DNA of 64,000 nt from assembly GCA_027335345.1 (NCBI GenBank), contig DAHWOF010000033.1, positions 1-64,000 of the forward strand, read 5' to 3'. Both the position numbers and the translations under genes were made by a program. The notes under the pieces are model-generated. The model saw only the letters and a list, made by a program, of their open reading frames with translations. It was not told where the DNA came from and did no database searches. Source of the DNA: Granulicella sp. (GTDB taxonomy: Bacteria > Acidobacteriota > Terriglobia > Terriglobales > Acidobacteriaceae). This document shows positions 39,009 to 47,529 of the stretch, piece after piece (position 1 is the first letter of the stretch; each line of letters begins with the position of its first letter).

Positions 39009-39374
39009 TCAATGCCGGCTGGCCTGAGCACTGCGCAGCAAACAATAAGCCTCGTTGATCGCTGCCATCTGCTGGTTCGCTAGTCTCTGTTGAGCCACAG
39101 ACTCCGAGCCTCTCCGGTCGGGATGCCACTGATTCGCCATGCTATGATAGCCCGCTTTGATCTCGCGGTGCGTGCTCTCCAGGCGCACCTTCAGAATCCC
39201 GCAGGCTCGCTCTTCAGTAAGTGGGAACCGCATCTCTTGCGGGTCTGCAGCGGCTGCGACTGAAGCAGGACAGCCCTGGTCCTTGGTTGCGGATGCTCCA
39301 GACGCGAATTGAGGATTCGAGTCCGCCGGGCGCGTCGGCGTCAGCGTCCACATGGAGGGTCGGCAACCGAGCAA
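39009..39374 (-). CDS. Small J-domain protein
   Basis: The C-terminal ~75 residues form a recognisable J-domain: ACGILKVRLESTHREIKAGY for helices I-II, the diagnostic HPD in MANQWHPDRRG, and QQMAAINEAYCLLR for helix III. J-domains stimulate Hsp70 ATPase. There is no Gly/Phe region or zinc finger, so this is not a full DnaJ. The N-terminus is uncertain: the longest frame begins with TTG at 39374, ATG codons occur at 39353 and 39233, and the first ~45 residues are low-complexity. It follows a small acidic unknown protein by 45 bp. Confidence 0.68.
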   Translation of the reverse strand: MLGCRPSMWTLTPTRPADSNPQFASGASATKDQGCPASVAAAADPQEMRFPLTEERACGILKVRLESTHREIKAGYHSMANQWHPDRRGSESVAQQRLANQQMAAINEAYCLLRSAQASRH

Positions 39375-39419
39375 GGCCCAAACGGGGAAGGTCTCTCCCC
39401 TGGGCTCTGTGTTGCAGCC

Positions 39420-39680
39420 CTAGTAGCGGACGCGGCCCTCATTGGCCCTTTGGACCTCCCAGTCTTCAAGAGCAGCCTGCAGGCCATCTGTCCAGATCGT
39501 CTCGAAGAAGTTTGCAACGATCTCGCAGTCCTTTCCAAGTAACCGCTCGATTTGGCTATGGAGCGAGCCCGGGCACGCCGGATCGGTAGGCTTCCAGCGA
39601 AGTTCCGAGCTCGCTGCGTCTTCCTCCTCCAAACCCGCATAGACGCTCCAGGCGTCCGCATCATAAGATCGCTGATCCAT
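39420..39680 (-). CDS. Small acidic protein of unknown function
   Basis: 86 residues starting MDQRSYDADAWSVYAGLEEE and ending RANEGRVRY. The composition (many Glu/Asp, spread Trp and Tyr) and the amphipathic stretch IERLLGKDCEIVANFFETIW look like a real folded protein, not a shadow of another gene; nothing overlaps it on the other strand. I do not recognise the family. It lies just upstream of the J-domain gene on the same strand, so a shared transcript is possible. Confidence 0.5.
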   Translation of the reverse strand: MDQRSYDADAWSVYAGLEEEDAASSELRWKPTDPACPGSLHSQIERLLGKDCEIVANFFETIWTDGLQAALEDWEVQRANEGRVRY

Positions 39681-39716
39681 GGCTCATGCAGCTATCGGCA
39701 CAGGGAGTCAAAATTT

Positions 39717-39752
39717 CGAGGGCCTGGATTCCTACGAGGGCCTGGATTCCTA
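39717..39752. repeat. Perfect 18-bp tandem duplication
   Basis: CGAGGGCCTGGATTCCTA occurs twice head to tail (39717-39734, 39735-39752), in the gap between the small acidic protein and the Wzi-like gene, which are divergent. It may be a replication-slippage product or a paired binding site. Confidence 0.8.
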
Positions 39753-39890
39753 TTTGTCATGGGGTCGTTCGCAGGGCAAGACGTATACTATCTTCGGAGA
39801 TCGGTAGACGCTCAAGCTGATCGGCTTCGATCGCGCCGGAAAGACAAATCCCAAGACGACTGCTGACATGAGGACTCTCGATTGGGCCCG

Positions 39891-41735
39891 ATGACCAATC
39901 CCCTGCTTGAACTCCCGAACCTGGAGACTTTGCCAGCAATCCAGGTAGTTGCACTGAGAAACACTTTTCACCTGCATCGCCCGCGCAACGGGCAGATCCG
40001 GTGGGCTGCAGCCATTCTGGTTGCAGCGGCCCTGACTTCTACCTCGCTGCCGGGCCAGACGGGTCCGATGGCGCCGTCCCATACCGAGGTGGCGGAGACA
40101 TCTTCCAGTTCGATCGGTTCCTCCTATATTCCCGTAGATAGCTGGATCTACACGGCAGCCTTGCGCTTGTACTACCTGGGGTATCTTCCCACGGCATACC
40201 TTGGGATGCGGCCCTGGACGCGCGCTTCGCTGGCTTACATGCTCGAGCTCTCGCAAGATGCGCTGACATCGGTCTACGCCCCTCCAGAAGCCGTGGAGAT
40301 CAATGCGCGCCTGCGCCAGGAACTTGCTCCAGAGCTGAACAGCGACTCAAAGGTCTACCTGCGTACGGCCACCGTGTATACCCGCCTTCGCCAGATTGAT
40401 GGCAATATCCTCAATGACAGCTTTCACTTCGGCCAGACGATCGTGAATGACTACGGGCGGCCCGATGAGCCCGGCTTCAACAACTTGACCGGCTTTAGCG
40501 CCGAGGCCCGCGATGGACGCTTCAGCCTGTTTGTTCGCAGCGAGTTCCAGGAGGCTCCCTCGGTCATCGGGTACTCCGCATCCGTCGCTGCACAACTGGC
40601 GGCGATCGACGAGACGCCGGACGTTCCCCAGACAACCATTCCCGCAGGACTCATCCCTTCGCAAGCCATCTCGCGAGTGGTCGAAGCGAATGCGTCTGCT
40701 CATATCTGGGGGCATGAGGTCTCCTTTGGTAAAAGCGACCAGTGGCTCGGTCCCGCCAAAGGTGCGAGCATGGCGTGGTCCAATAACGCCGAGAACATCT
40801 ACAGCTTCCAGATCAATCGCGTGGAGCCCCTCTACATTCCGGGTCTCTCTCGGATCTTCGGCCTCTTCCGTTACGACTTCATGATTGGCAATCTCCAAGG
40901 GCACCAATTTCCCCTTGACCCATGGATTCACATGGAGAAGGTCAGCATGAAGGTAACGCCGGACATCGAGATTGGCTTCATGCGGGATGTGATCTGGGGC
41001 GGCAAAGGACAGAAGTGCGCCGTGCCGCCTACGCCGGACGCCATTGTGCCTACCTGCAACGTCCCCATCAACCTGCGGACCTTCCTGCGCAGCTTCTTCA
41101 GCGTCACCGCTCCTCCGCCCAGCATCAAGTTCTCGCCCCTCAATCCGGGAGCGCGCTTCAGCACCTTCGACTTCACCTGGCGAACGCCCTGGGACAACCA
41201 CCTGATCACCCTCTATCTGGACTCGTTCGCTCATGACAACGTCTTCCCGATCAGCAACCTGGGCCGCTCCGGACTGCGGCCCGGTTTCTATATCGCCCGC
41301 CTGCCGGGCTTGCCGCGAGTAGACATCCGCGCCGAGGGGGTCACCACCAACGTGCATGACCCGGAGAGCAACAACGGGCGGCTGCTGATGTGGGAGAGCG
41401 TTGACGTGCAAGGGTACACAAACAACGGGTACATCCTGGGAGACTGGATCGGCAGAGAGGCTACGGGCGGCGAAGCCTGGGTGACCTGGCATAACAGACC
41501 TGATCAGCTCATCCAACTGCACTACCGCCAGGCGAAGGTGGCCGATGATTTCCTGCCCAGGGGAACGACCCAGAACAATCTTGGCTTGGATTTCGTGCTT
41601 CGGCCGAAGCGGAACCTGGAGATCAAGGCGTCACTGCAGGGCGAGATGTGGAAGGCTCCCATGATCGCCACCGGACAACAGCACGACGTTGTCAGCACGA
41701 TCCAACTCACCTACTTTGTGAAACAGAGCCGGTAA
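39891..41735 (+). CDS. Wzi-like capsule assembly outer-membrane protein
   Basis: About 614 residues from ATG 39891 (a TTG three codons upstream is also possible). A hydrophobic export signal follows a basic stretch (RWAAAILVAAALTSTSLPG). The mature part starts with YIPVDSWIYTAALRLYYLGY, then a run of beta-strand pattern with HIWGHEVSFGKSDQWLGPAK and NAENIYSFQINRVEP, typical of the Wzi/capsule-assembly family, and ends in aromatic strands. Wzi is an outer-membrane barrel that helps retain or organise capsular polysaccharide. A Wzz-like protein (24257) and a phosphoglycosyl transferase (41995) in the same window fit a surface polysaccharide system. Confidence 0.87.
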   Translation: MTNPLLELPNLETLPAIQVVALRNTFHLHRPRNGQIRWAAAILVAAALTSTSLPGQTGPMAPSHTEVAETSSSSIGSSYIPVDSWIYTAALRLYYLGYLPTAYLGMRPWTRASLAYMLELSQDALTSVYAPPEAVEINARLRQELAPELNSDSKVYLRTATVYTRLRQIDGNILNDSFHFGQTIVNDYGRPDEPGFNNLTGFSAEARDGRFSLFVRSEFQEAPSVIGYSASVAAQLAAIDETPDVPQTTIPAGLIPSQAISRVVEANASAHIWGHEVSFGKSDQWLGPAKGASMAWSNNAENIYSFQINRVEPLYIPGLSRIFGLFRYDFMIGNLQGHQFPLDPWIHMEKVSMKVTPDIEIGFMRDVIWGGKGQKCAVPPTPDAIVPTCNVPINLRTFLRSFFSVTAPPPSIKFSPLNPGARFSTFDFTWRTPWDNHLITLYLDSFAHDNVFPISNLGRSGLRPGFYIARLPGLPRVDIRAEGVTTNVHDPESNNGRLLMWESVDVQGYTNNGYILGDWIGREATGGEAWVTWHNRPDQLIQLHYRQAKVADDFLPRGTTQNNLGLDFVLRPKRNLEIKASLQGEMWKAPMIATGQQHDVVSTIQLTYFVKQSR

Positions 41736-41743
41736 AAAATGGA

Positions 41744-41765
41744 GGCAGGCGGACAACCGCCTGCC
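41744..41765 (+). terminator. Hairpin after the Wzi-like gene
   Basis: Perfect 9-bp stem GGCAGGCGG/CCGCCTGCC with loop ACAA, starting 8 bases after the stop. There is no T-tract. A second hairpin (GGGTCA/TGACCC, 41797-41815) follows. Confidence 0.55.
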
Positions 41766-41881
41766 GTTGGAAGGGTCACATCCTCTTCCATGGGTGGGGT
41801 CAATTGAGCTGACCCTTCAGTCCTCCACGAGTGGAAAGTTCCTCAATCTCAATCCTTGGCTTTGCATCTGCAAGACGTCTC

Positions 41882-41997
41882 TAGAGCATTTCTCCTGTTC
41901 TTGGGTATCTCGCAGCGGGCGTGCGGTGGCGTTTTCTTTGGTGGAAAACGCCCATCGGTGTCGAGCCCCCAGCTACACCTACAGGAGAAATGCTCTA
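41882..41997. repeat. Palindromic repeat element, copy d (best preserved)
   Basis: Perfect 17-bp terminal inverted repeats TAGAGCATTTCTCCTGT (41882-41898) and ACAGGAGAAATGCTCTA (41981-41997). Inside is a perfect 9-bp stem GGCGTTTTC/GAAAACGCC (41928-41952), then GCCCATCGG, GTCGAG and GCTACACCT. The last three bases of the element, CTA, are the reverse complement of the TAG stop of the sugar transferase gene. Confidence 0.85.
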
Positions 41998-42822
41998 CGC
42001 AGACTGTCGCGCATCGTCCGTCAAGGCCTCAGCGCGTTCCACCTCAAAGATCTTCGCCGCACTCTTTTCGCGGCCATGCCTGGGCTTCAAAAACCGGGCT
42101 GCATCGGAAGAGATGATGTTCCGAGACCGTTTGCCCAGCTTGAAAACGGTGCGCCAGATGATCTTCAAGTCAGAGACAAAGTTCGCTGTCTCCATGTACT
42201 CGATGTCCAGCCTGCACTTCTCCGGATTCAGGACATTCACTACAAAGTGCTCCACGGAGTCGTCCGGTACACCATGCAGCAGATGCTCTTCATTGGAGAA
42301 CTGGAGCGTTGCAGCTCCCGTAATCCCAGGCCGGCAAAGCATGCAAAGGTGTTCGTGTTGCGCGAGCTTCGGGCGTGGGCCGACAAAGCTCATCTCACCG
42401 CGCAAAACATTGATGAGTTGCGGCAGCTCGTCCAACTTCAATCGCCGCAGGATACCCCCTACTTTCGTCATGCGGGAGTCACCATGCCGGGTTACCGTCA
42501 ATGTATCCCCGGGCCGATGACGGCGCACCTTCATGGTTCGGAACTTGAGGATGACAAACCTCTTCTGATTCAATCCGACCCGCCTTTGGCGAAATAACGC
42601 AGGACCCTCTGAGGTAGCTTTGATCAAAAAGGAGATGAACAGCATCAACGGAGAGAAGAGAATGAGAAGGATAAAACTCAAGCCAACATCAAAACATCTC
42701 TTTGATCTCGACCTGCACCAAGGGCTGACGAAGCGCGGGCGGAACAAAAACTCCGAATCGCCTTCCCCAGCGGTCTTCTCCGGCCTCAGAGAAGTACTGC
42801 TTACGGTCCACGAACCTGTCAT
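41995..42822 (-). CDS. Initiating sugar transferase (small phosphoglycosyl transferase, PglC/WcaJ-like)
   Basis: Start taken as ATG 42822, with AAAGGGG 7 bases upstream. After a basic N-terminus comes the membrane-embedded helix FDVGLSFILLILFSPLMLFI. The catalytic domain of polyprenyl-phosphate phosphoglycosyl transferases follows: GPALFRQRRVGLNQKRFVIL, FRTM, LRRLKLDELPQLINVLRGEM, SFVGPRPKLAQH and RPGITGAATLQ. It transfers a sugar-1-phosphate from a UDP-sugar to undecaprenyl phosphate, the first step of polysaccharide repeat-unit synthesis. It converges on the Wzi-like gene. The tail is longer than usual and its stop codon lies in a repeat element. Confidence 0.92.
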   Translation of the reverse strand: MTGSWTVSSTSLRPEKTAGEGDSEFLFRPRFVSPWCRSRSKRCFDVGLSFILLILFSPLMLFISFLIKATSEGPALFRQRRVGLNQKRFVILKFRTMKVRRHRPGDTLTVTRHGDSRMTKVGGILRRLKLDELPQLINVLRGEMSFVGPRPKLAQHEHLCMLCRPGITGAATLQFSNEEHLLHGVPDDSVEHFVVNVLNPEKCRLDIEYMETANFVSDLKIIWRTVFKLGKRSRNIISSDAARFLKPRHGREKSAAKIFEVERAEALTDDARQSA

Positions 42823-43678
42823 CAAGCTACCCCTTTTCAGTTTTCGGCGGTCATGTCTCAGACGCAGCGTTGCGTTCGGGCAAACGTGTGAAAGATCTTT
42901 TTTTCGTGCTATTTGCGCTTACCTTCTATGATACCTGTCTCTATCGAACCCCATCGGATGACGAAAGTTGCTATACCGAAATATTGGGCGATGATCGGTT
43001 CGTTTTCTTGATATGCAGTCCCTTCATGCTCGCTCTCCCTGGTCTCGAATTCCTTCCATAATCCGGAGAAGTGCAAGATTGAATGCAAAACCAAGAGCCA
43101 TCCTTCCTTTCTCTAACGCAATGCCCCTTCCTATCTCTTGCGGCTCCGAGAACGACTTGCCTTGCCGGCAACAAAGCCCAATTGAATCAAGACATTCTTC
43201 AACATGACTGAGGCCTTGCCCCTGTCCTGTTTCGACTTAACATTAAAACTTCCTTATCGCGATCTATCGGCGAAATAAAAAAAAACTTCAGAGTCCTCAC
43301 CATGGTCGCGTCGAATGACCTTGTTCGTAATCGCCGGGTAAAGACCATCGCTTCACCGTTCGAGCGACGTTTCCTATTGCCCATTAAGATGCCCGCTTCT
43401 ATCCATGTGTTGCCGAGAACCATGCCAGAGATCGGCTCCAAGACAAACACGAGCCCGCATGCCACTCAGAATGCATGCCGTTCAGGACAAAGGTGCTTCC
43501 ACTACAAAGCCCACATAGCTACAGGACTGCTGTGCAATGGCCCGCAATGATTTAGAGGCTCTCACGACGCGTGGAATCAGGCCTCACCGTTCGATTGTTG
43601 AACCTAACGGTGCAACTCCGGCGAATACTGATAGTTCCTAGTATTGCTTGAATTATACTTGAGCCAAGGGAAACCAAG
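42823..43678. other. ~850-bp AT-richer gap without a supported gene
   Basis: Composition is visibly poorer in GC than the neighbours and includes a run of nine A near 43276-43284. Frames on both strands are short. One minus-strand frame (43199-43465, 88 codons) begins with a hydrophobic stretch (MACGLVFVLEPISGMVLG) but shows no family motif and no ribosome-binding site, so I leave it out. The gap lies between the divergent sugar transferase and rhodanese genes and must contain both promoters. It may also hold decayed DNA from an old insertion. Confidence 0.4.
43654..43659 (+). promoter_or_regulatory. Candidate -10 element for the rhodanese/TlpA pair
   Basis: TATACT ends 19 bases before the ATG at 43679. 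No good -35 match is present at the usual distance. Confidence 0.3.
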
Positions 43679-44170
43679 ATGAGTTCTGATCTTTGTATCA
43701 GCCGGCGCCTGTTTACCACCTTTGCCACCCTGCTTCTGTTGCTTCTTGCCGGATATCGTTCGAGCTTCGCCCAGATCCTTGGATACGGCTCCGGAAGCGC
43801 CCTATCCATTCCGGAATCGGCACTGGTGCAGCCGGCAACCTTGGCTCACATGCTGACATCCTCATCCAAGCCGCTCGTGCTGCAAGTCGGCTTTCGCACC
43901 CTTTTTGACGAGGCGCACATTCCCGGCTCCCAGTACGCAGGGCCCGGAGCGGAACCCGACGGACTGATCTCCCTGCGCCACGCGGTCGCCTCGTATCCCC
44001 GAAAGAAGTTGATCGTGCTCTACTGTGGATGCTGCCCGTGGACTCATTGCCCGAATGTCAGCCCCGCGTATCATCAACTGATCACAATGGGTTTCACCAA
44101 TGTGAAGGTTCTTTATCTGCCCAACAACTTCGGGACGGACTGGGTGAGCCGGGGATATCCGGTTGAATAA
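43679..44170 (+). CDS. Exported rhodanese-like protein
   Basis: 163 residues with a signal peptide (about 1-32, FATLLLLLLAGYRSSFA). A rhodanese fold follows: KPLVLQVGFRTLFDEAHIPG, SQYAGPG, and the active-site loop LIVLYCGCCPWTHCPN with four closely spaced cysteines. Rhodaneses move sulfane sulfur through a loop cysteine; the extra Cys residues may form disulfides or bind metal in the periplasm. The gene overlaps the start of a TlpA-like thioredoxin gene by 8 bases, so the two are probably translated together and work on the same thiol chemistry. Confidence 0.86.
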   Translation: MSSDLCISRRLFTTFATLLLLLLAGYRSSFAQILGYGSGSALSIPESALVQPATLAHMLTSSSKPLVLQVGFRTLFDEAHIPGSQYAGPGAEPDGLISLRHAVASYPRKKLIVLYCGCCPWTHCPNVSPAYHQLITMGFTNVKVLYLPNNFGTDWVSRGYPVE

Positions 44171-44780
44171 TCGTTTTCAATCCAGCCAATTGCGCCAACC
44201 GGTCTATCCAGTCACGGTGCGTTCGGCGGGTAGGAAGCCTGACGCACGCCATCCACAGTCGCTGGGACGCAGGCCACTGAGGATGCTCCTGGCCCAAGCT
44301 ATCTTTCTGCTTGCCGGCTGCACTCCCTGCGCTTTTGCCTCCGCAGTCTCGGGGCCTGCGCTGAACCGTCCGGCTCCCGAGTTCTCCTTAACGGATCTGA
44401 ATCACAAACGGCTCGATCTGTGCGCCCTCCGCGGCAAGGTTGTTCTCCTTGACTTCTGGGCTACCTGGTGTGCCCCCTGTCAGGTGGAGATGCCACACTT
44501 CGTCAACTGGCAAAAGGAGTACGGCGAACGCGGCCTGCAGGTGATTGGAATCTCCATGGACGATGATGCGGGCCCGGTGCGCAATCTTTATCGCAGGTTG
44601 CGCGTGAACTATCCCGTGGCTATGGGAGATGCCAGGCTAGGTGAGACCTATGGTGGAATCTACGGCTTGCCAGTCACGTTTCTGATCGACCGCAATGGCA
44701 TGATACGCGCTGAATATCAGGGCTTAACAGACCTTGGCAAGATCCAGGCGAAGGTATTGTCGCTGCTCAACACGCGATAG
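44163..44780 (+). CDS. TlpA/ResA-like periplasmic thioredoxin
   Basis: The domain starts with PAPEFSLTDLNHKRLDLCAL and holds the redox motif WCAPC (Cys103 and Cys106 counted from TTG 44163). The cis-proline loop is YGLPVTFLIDRNG. It is a membrane-anchored or exported thiol-disulfide reductase, as in cytochrome c maturation. Start is uncertain: TTG 44163 overlaps the rhodanese gene and leaves 40 residues before the hydrophobic segment, while ATG 44283 begins directly at AQAIFLLAGCTPC, which also reads as a lipoprotein lipobox (LLAGC). Confidence 0.87.
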   Translation: MNNRFQSSQLRQPVYPVTVRSAGRKPDARHPQSLGRRPLRMLLAQAIFLLAGCTPCAFASAVSGPALNRPAPEFSLTDLNHKRLDLCALRGKVVLLDFWATWCAPCQVEMPHFVNWQKEYGERGLQVIGISMDDDAGPVRNLYRRLRVNYPVAMGDARLGETYGGIYGLPVTFLIDRNGMIRAEYQGLTDLGKIQAKVLSLLNTR

Positions 44781-44912
44781 CTGCAGCATTTCCCGGGTTG
44801 CCTGGGCGATTTGGAGCTTCGTGCAAGCTCGCACCTCCGCCGTTGGCGCCGCATGACCGGCTGCCGTTCCAGCGCACCACTCCCTCCGCGCTAGCATTCG
44901 AGCGCTCTGCCG

Positions 44913-46040
44913 CTAGGCTTGAGCGGCTTCCTCTGCGCGCTGCTGGTCGGCCAGGCGAGCTTCACGCAGCGCCTGGCGGGTCGCCGTGACGTAGGCTCCG
45001 GCCAGCAACAGCAGGCCGCTGACAAAGGCCCAAAGAATCAGACCTACCGAGACGGAAAACGGACCGTAGGCTGAGGGCAGATCCAGGCGCGGCAACGCCA
45101 GGATGTAGAGATACTTGGCTATCTCCCAAAGCACGCCCATGACCACGGCCGTCGGCAGCACCGCACGCGCCGGGATCTTGCGATTGGGCAGCAACCAATA
45201 GATGAGAAAGAAGAGCCCGATGCTGGACAACAGAGCACAGCCGCGCAGAAAGCTGTCCGCCAGAAAGGTAAAGACGATGTTGTGGATATGCCCGAAGAAG
45301 AGAAACTCCAAGACTGCCTGCTGGGCCGTACTGAGCGCAATCGAAGCCATGGCCAGCGCGCCAACGCCGCAGGCCAGCATCAGGGAGATGATCTGGTTAT
45401 GCAGATAGTTGCGATTGGCGCGCACCCCCCACACGCTGTTGAGCGCAACCTCCAAAGGTAGAAAGACCCCGGTGGAGGTAACCAGCAGCATCACCACAGA
45501 GAGGATCCGAGTCTGTGTGTGCGCCAGGGCCAGCAGGCGCATGTTCCGCATCACGAAGTACTGATTGCTGGGCAGGAAGTTGCTCATCATCTGCACCACC
45601 ACATCAACCATCCTGGTGGAGTGAAAGACTCGCTGCGCCAATGTGAGTTGCAACACAATGAAGGGGAACAAGGAGAGGATGACCTGCGCGGCGACGCTGA
45701 AGGCATAGGTGTGAACCTCCGTTCTGGTCATGTAATGGGCCAGGGCCGCCATCTGCTGCAACGTCCCGCCCCGGGCCACCGGAACGGAAGGCCGAGCCGC
45801 CAGCGTCTGCTCCAGCTTCTCCTCGCCGGCCTGGACGCCATCATCCTCGGCATCCGGCAGTACCGGATGGTCAGACGAAGTTCCCCGGTCCGCATGCGTC
45901 TCCCGCTCCCCTGCCGGAACCTTGTTCCGATCTTTGCGGGAGGAGTTTTCCGGGTTCTCACTGGGATTTTTTGCGCTGCTGGTCTGCTTCGTCTCTGCCG
46001 TGCGTCTGTCTGGAACGATGCTGATCCGGTCAAAGGACAT
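44913..46040 (-). CDS. YihY/BrkB-family inner-membrane protein
   Basis: 375 residues. The first ~100 are charged and disordered (KNPSENPENSSRKDRNKVPA). Six membrane segments typical of the family follow: FSVAAQVILSLFPFIVLQLT, ILSVVMLLVTSTGVFLPLEV, NSVWGVRANRNYLHN, FFLIYWLLPNRKIPARAV, then LWEIAKYLYILAL and AYGPFSVSVGLILWAFVSGL. The family was once called RNase BN in error; its function is unknown. It lies 9 bases after queG on the same strand. Confidence 0.86.
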   Translation of the reverse strand: MSFDRISIVPDRRTAETKQTSSAKNPSENPENSSRKDRNKVPAGERETHADRGTSSDHPVLPDAEDDGVQAGEEKLEQTLAARPSVPVARGGTLQQMAALAHYMTRTEVHTYAFSVAAQVILSLFPFIVLQLTLAQRVFHSTRMVDVVVQMMSNFLPSNQYFVMRNMRLLALAHTQTRILSVVMLLVTSTGVFLPLEVALNSVWGVRANRNYLHNQIISLMLACGVGALAMASIALSTAQQAVLEFLFFGHIHNIVFTFLADSFLRGCALLSSIGLFFLIYWLLPNRKIPARAVLPTAVVMGVLWEIAKYLYILALPRLDLPSAYGPFSVSVGLILWAFVSGLLLLAGAYVTATRQALREARLADQQRAEEAAQA

Positions 46041-46049
46041 ATCCCTAGT

Positions 46050-47255
46050 TTAGCGGGGCTGGGCGGTTGCCGAGCCAGTCTTCAGCAACGATTCATTGCC
46101 CCGCAACCTCTTCCGCAGGCGTGCAGCGGCCCATGCCGCAGCCTCAGCGAGCACCGCGTCCTCCCCGGCAGCCCAGCGATCGAGCTGAGGCAGAAAACCG
46201 GCCTGACCACTATTGCCCATCGCCAGGGCCACGTTGCGCAGCAACCTGCGGCGACGGGTGCGCTCCAGCGGCGAGCCTCGAAAGGTCCGGTTGAACTCCC
46301 GGCCGTCCATGCCGGCCAGCCACTCCAAGGGAGGATTGATGAGTTCGCGGCGCGCCGGCAGCAGATCCGACGCGGCCACAGGAGCCTTGCGGTTCCAGGG
46401 GCAGACCTCCTGGCAGATGTCGCAGCCGAAGACCTGGCGGCCAAGCAACGGCCGCAACTCCTCGTCGATGCTTCCCTTCTTCTCGATGGTGAGCTAGGCG
46501 ATGCAGCGCGCGGCATCGATGGAGCGCGTAGCATCGGGCCCAGGCTCCGGCGTGAGGATCGCGCCGGTGGGGCAGGCATCGATACAACGCGTGCAGCTCC
46601 CACAGCGATCCACAGCGGAAAGGCTCCAGGAGGCGAACTCCAGAGAGGTGACAATCACACCAAGCAACAGCCATGAACCCTGTTGCTGGTTGATGGTGCA
46701 GGTGTTCTTTCCGATCCAGCCGATGCCGGCGCGGACAGCATAAGCTCTCTCCGGCAGCGGCCCGGTATCAACGTAGCAGCGGGTCTGAAGCTCGCTTGCG
46801 GACCCCTGTCCTGTATAGCGTTGCTTCAACTCCGTCTCCAATTCGCGCAACCGCGCCAGCAGCACATCGTGGTAGTCGCTTCCTGCGCCTGAGCGGCCCG
46901 TCCAGGCATAGCGAGCGATCCATCCCGAGCGAAACCCCTGCGCCTCGTCCTGCCTATCGATCGACCTCGGCGCATTCACGTTGTAGTTGGCGGCGCAGAC
47001 GATCACAGATCGCGCCCACGGTATGGAGCGGCGCAGATCGCCGCGCAGGTACTCCGCGGAGTCATTGACGCGCTTGAGATACTCCATCTCTCCGGCGTAG
47101 CCCGCATCGATCCAGGCAGCGTAACGGCGATCTTCCTGTTCCGCCGAGGAGCTGGCGGGCTCAGGAACGCTGGCCACTCCGGCCAGATCAAAGCCCGCTG
47201 CCCGAGCGCGATCCTCTATCCACTCGCGATCCGCGCGCTGCAGTACGATTCCCAT
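46050..47255 (-). pseudogene. queG: queG (epoxyqueuosine reductase) interrupted by one in-frame amber codon
   Basis: Both halves are intact and in one frame. The first half runs from ATG 47255 through YAWTGRSGAGSDYHD, GIGWIGKNT and the first iron-sulfur motif CGSCTRCIDACPTGAI to AARCIA. TAG follows at 46496-46494. The frame resumes with LTIEKKGSIDEE, QVFGCDICQEVCPWN (second iron-sulfur motif) and a HEAT-like tail. The family normally reads CI[SA]YLTIE here, so the amber codon replaces the conserved Tyr (TAC or TAT to TAG, a single change). QueG makes queuosine from epoxyqueuosine in tRNA. No other decay is visible, which suggests a recent mutation, a sequencing error, or read-through. Confidence 0.85.
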
Positions 47256-47529
47256 ATCACTATTGTCGTATCTCGTGACCCTTCGCGTGTTTCCGTTCGG
47301 CACTTCGCCTGCCGTTGCTCCCTACAGCCTGATTTTGAGGCTTGACTCAAGAGACGCCGATCCAGGAAGGGCGGCGCCGCGGTATACCGTGGATATGAGG
47401 AGCAACTGCATGGATTTGCAGGGGGAAGAAATCTTGTTGACTTGGTGTTTGCCGGATCTGTAGAAGAAGCTTACTTCGCACGGCCAGGATTGAAGCCTGC
47501 CGGATCGAGCAAATCCATTGACCAAGACC

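Noticed and set aside
43199-43465. 88-codon minus-strand frame with a hydrophobic start
   Set aside because: It has no family motif, no ribosome-binding site and lies in anomalous DNA; it is not supported as a gene.
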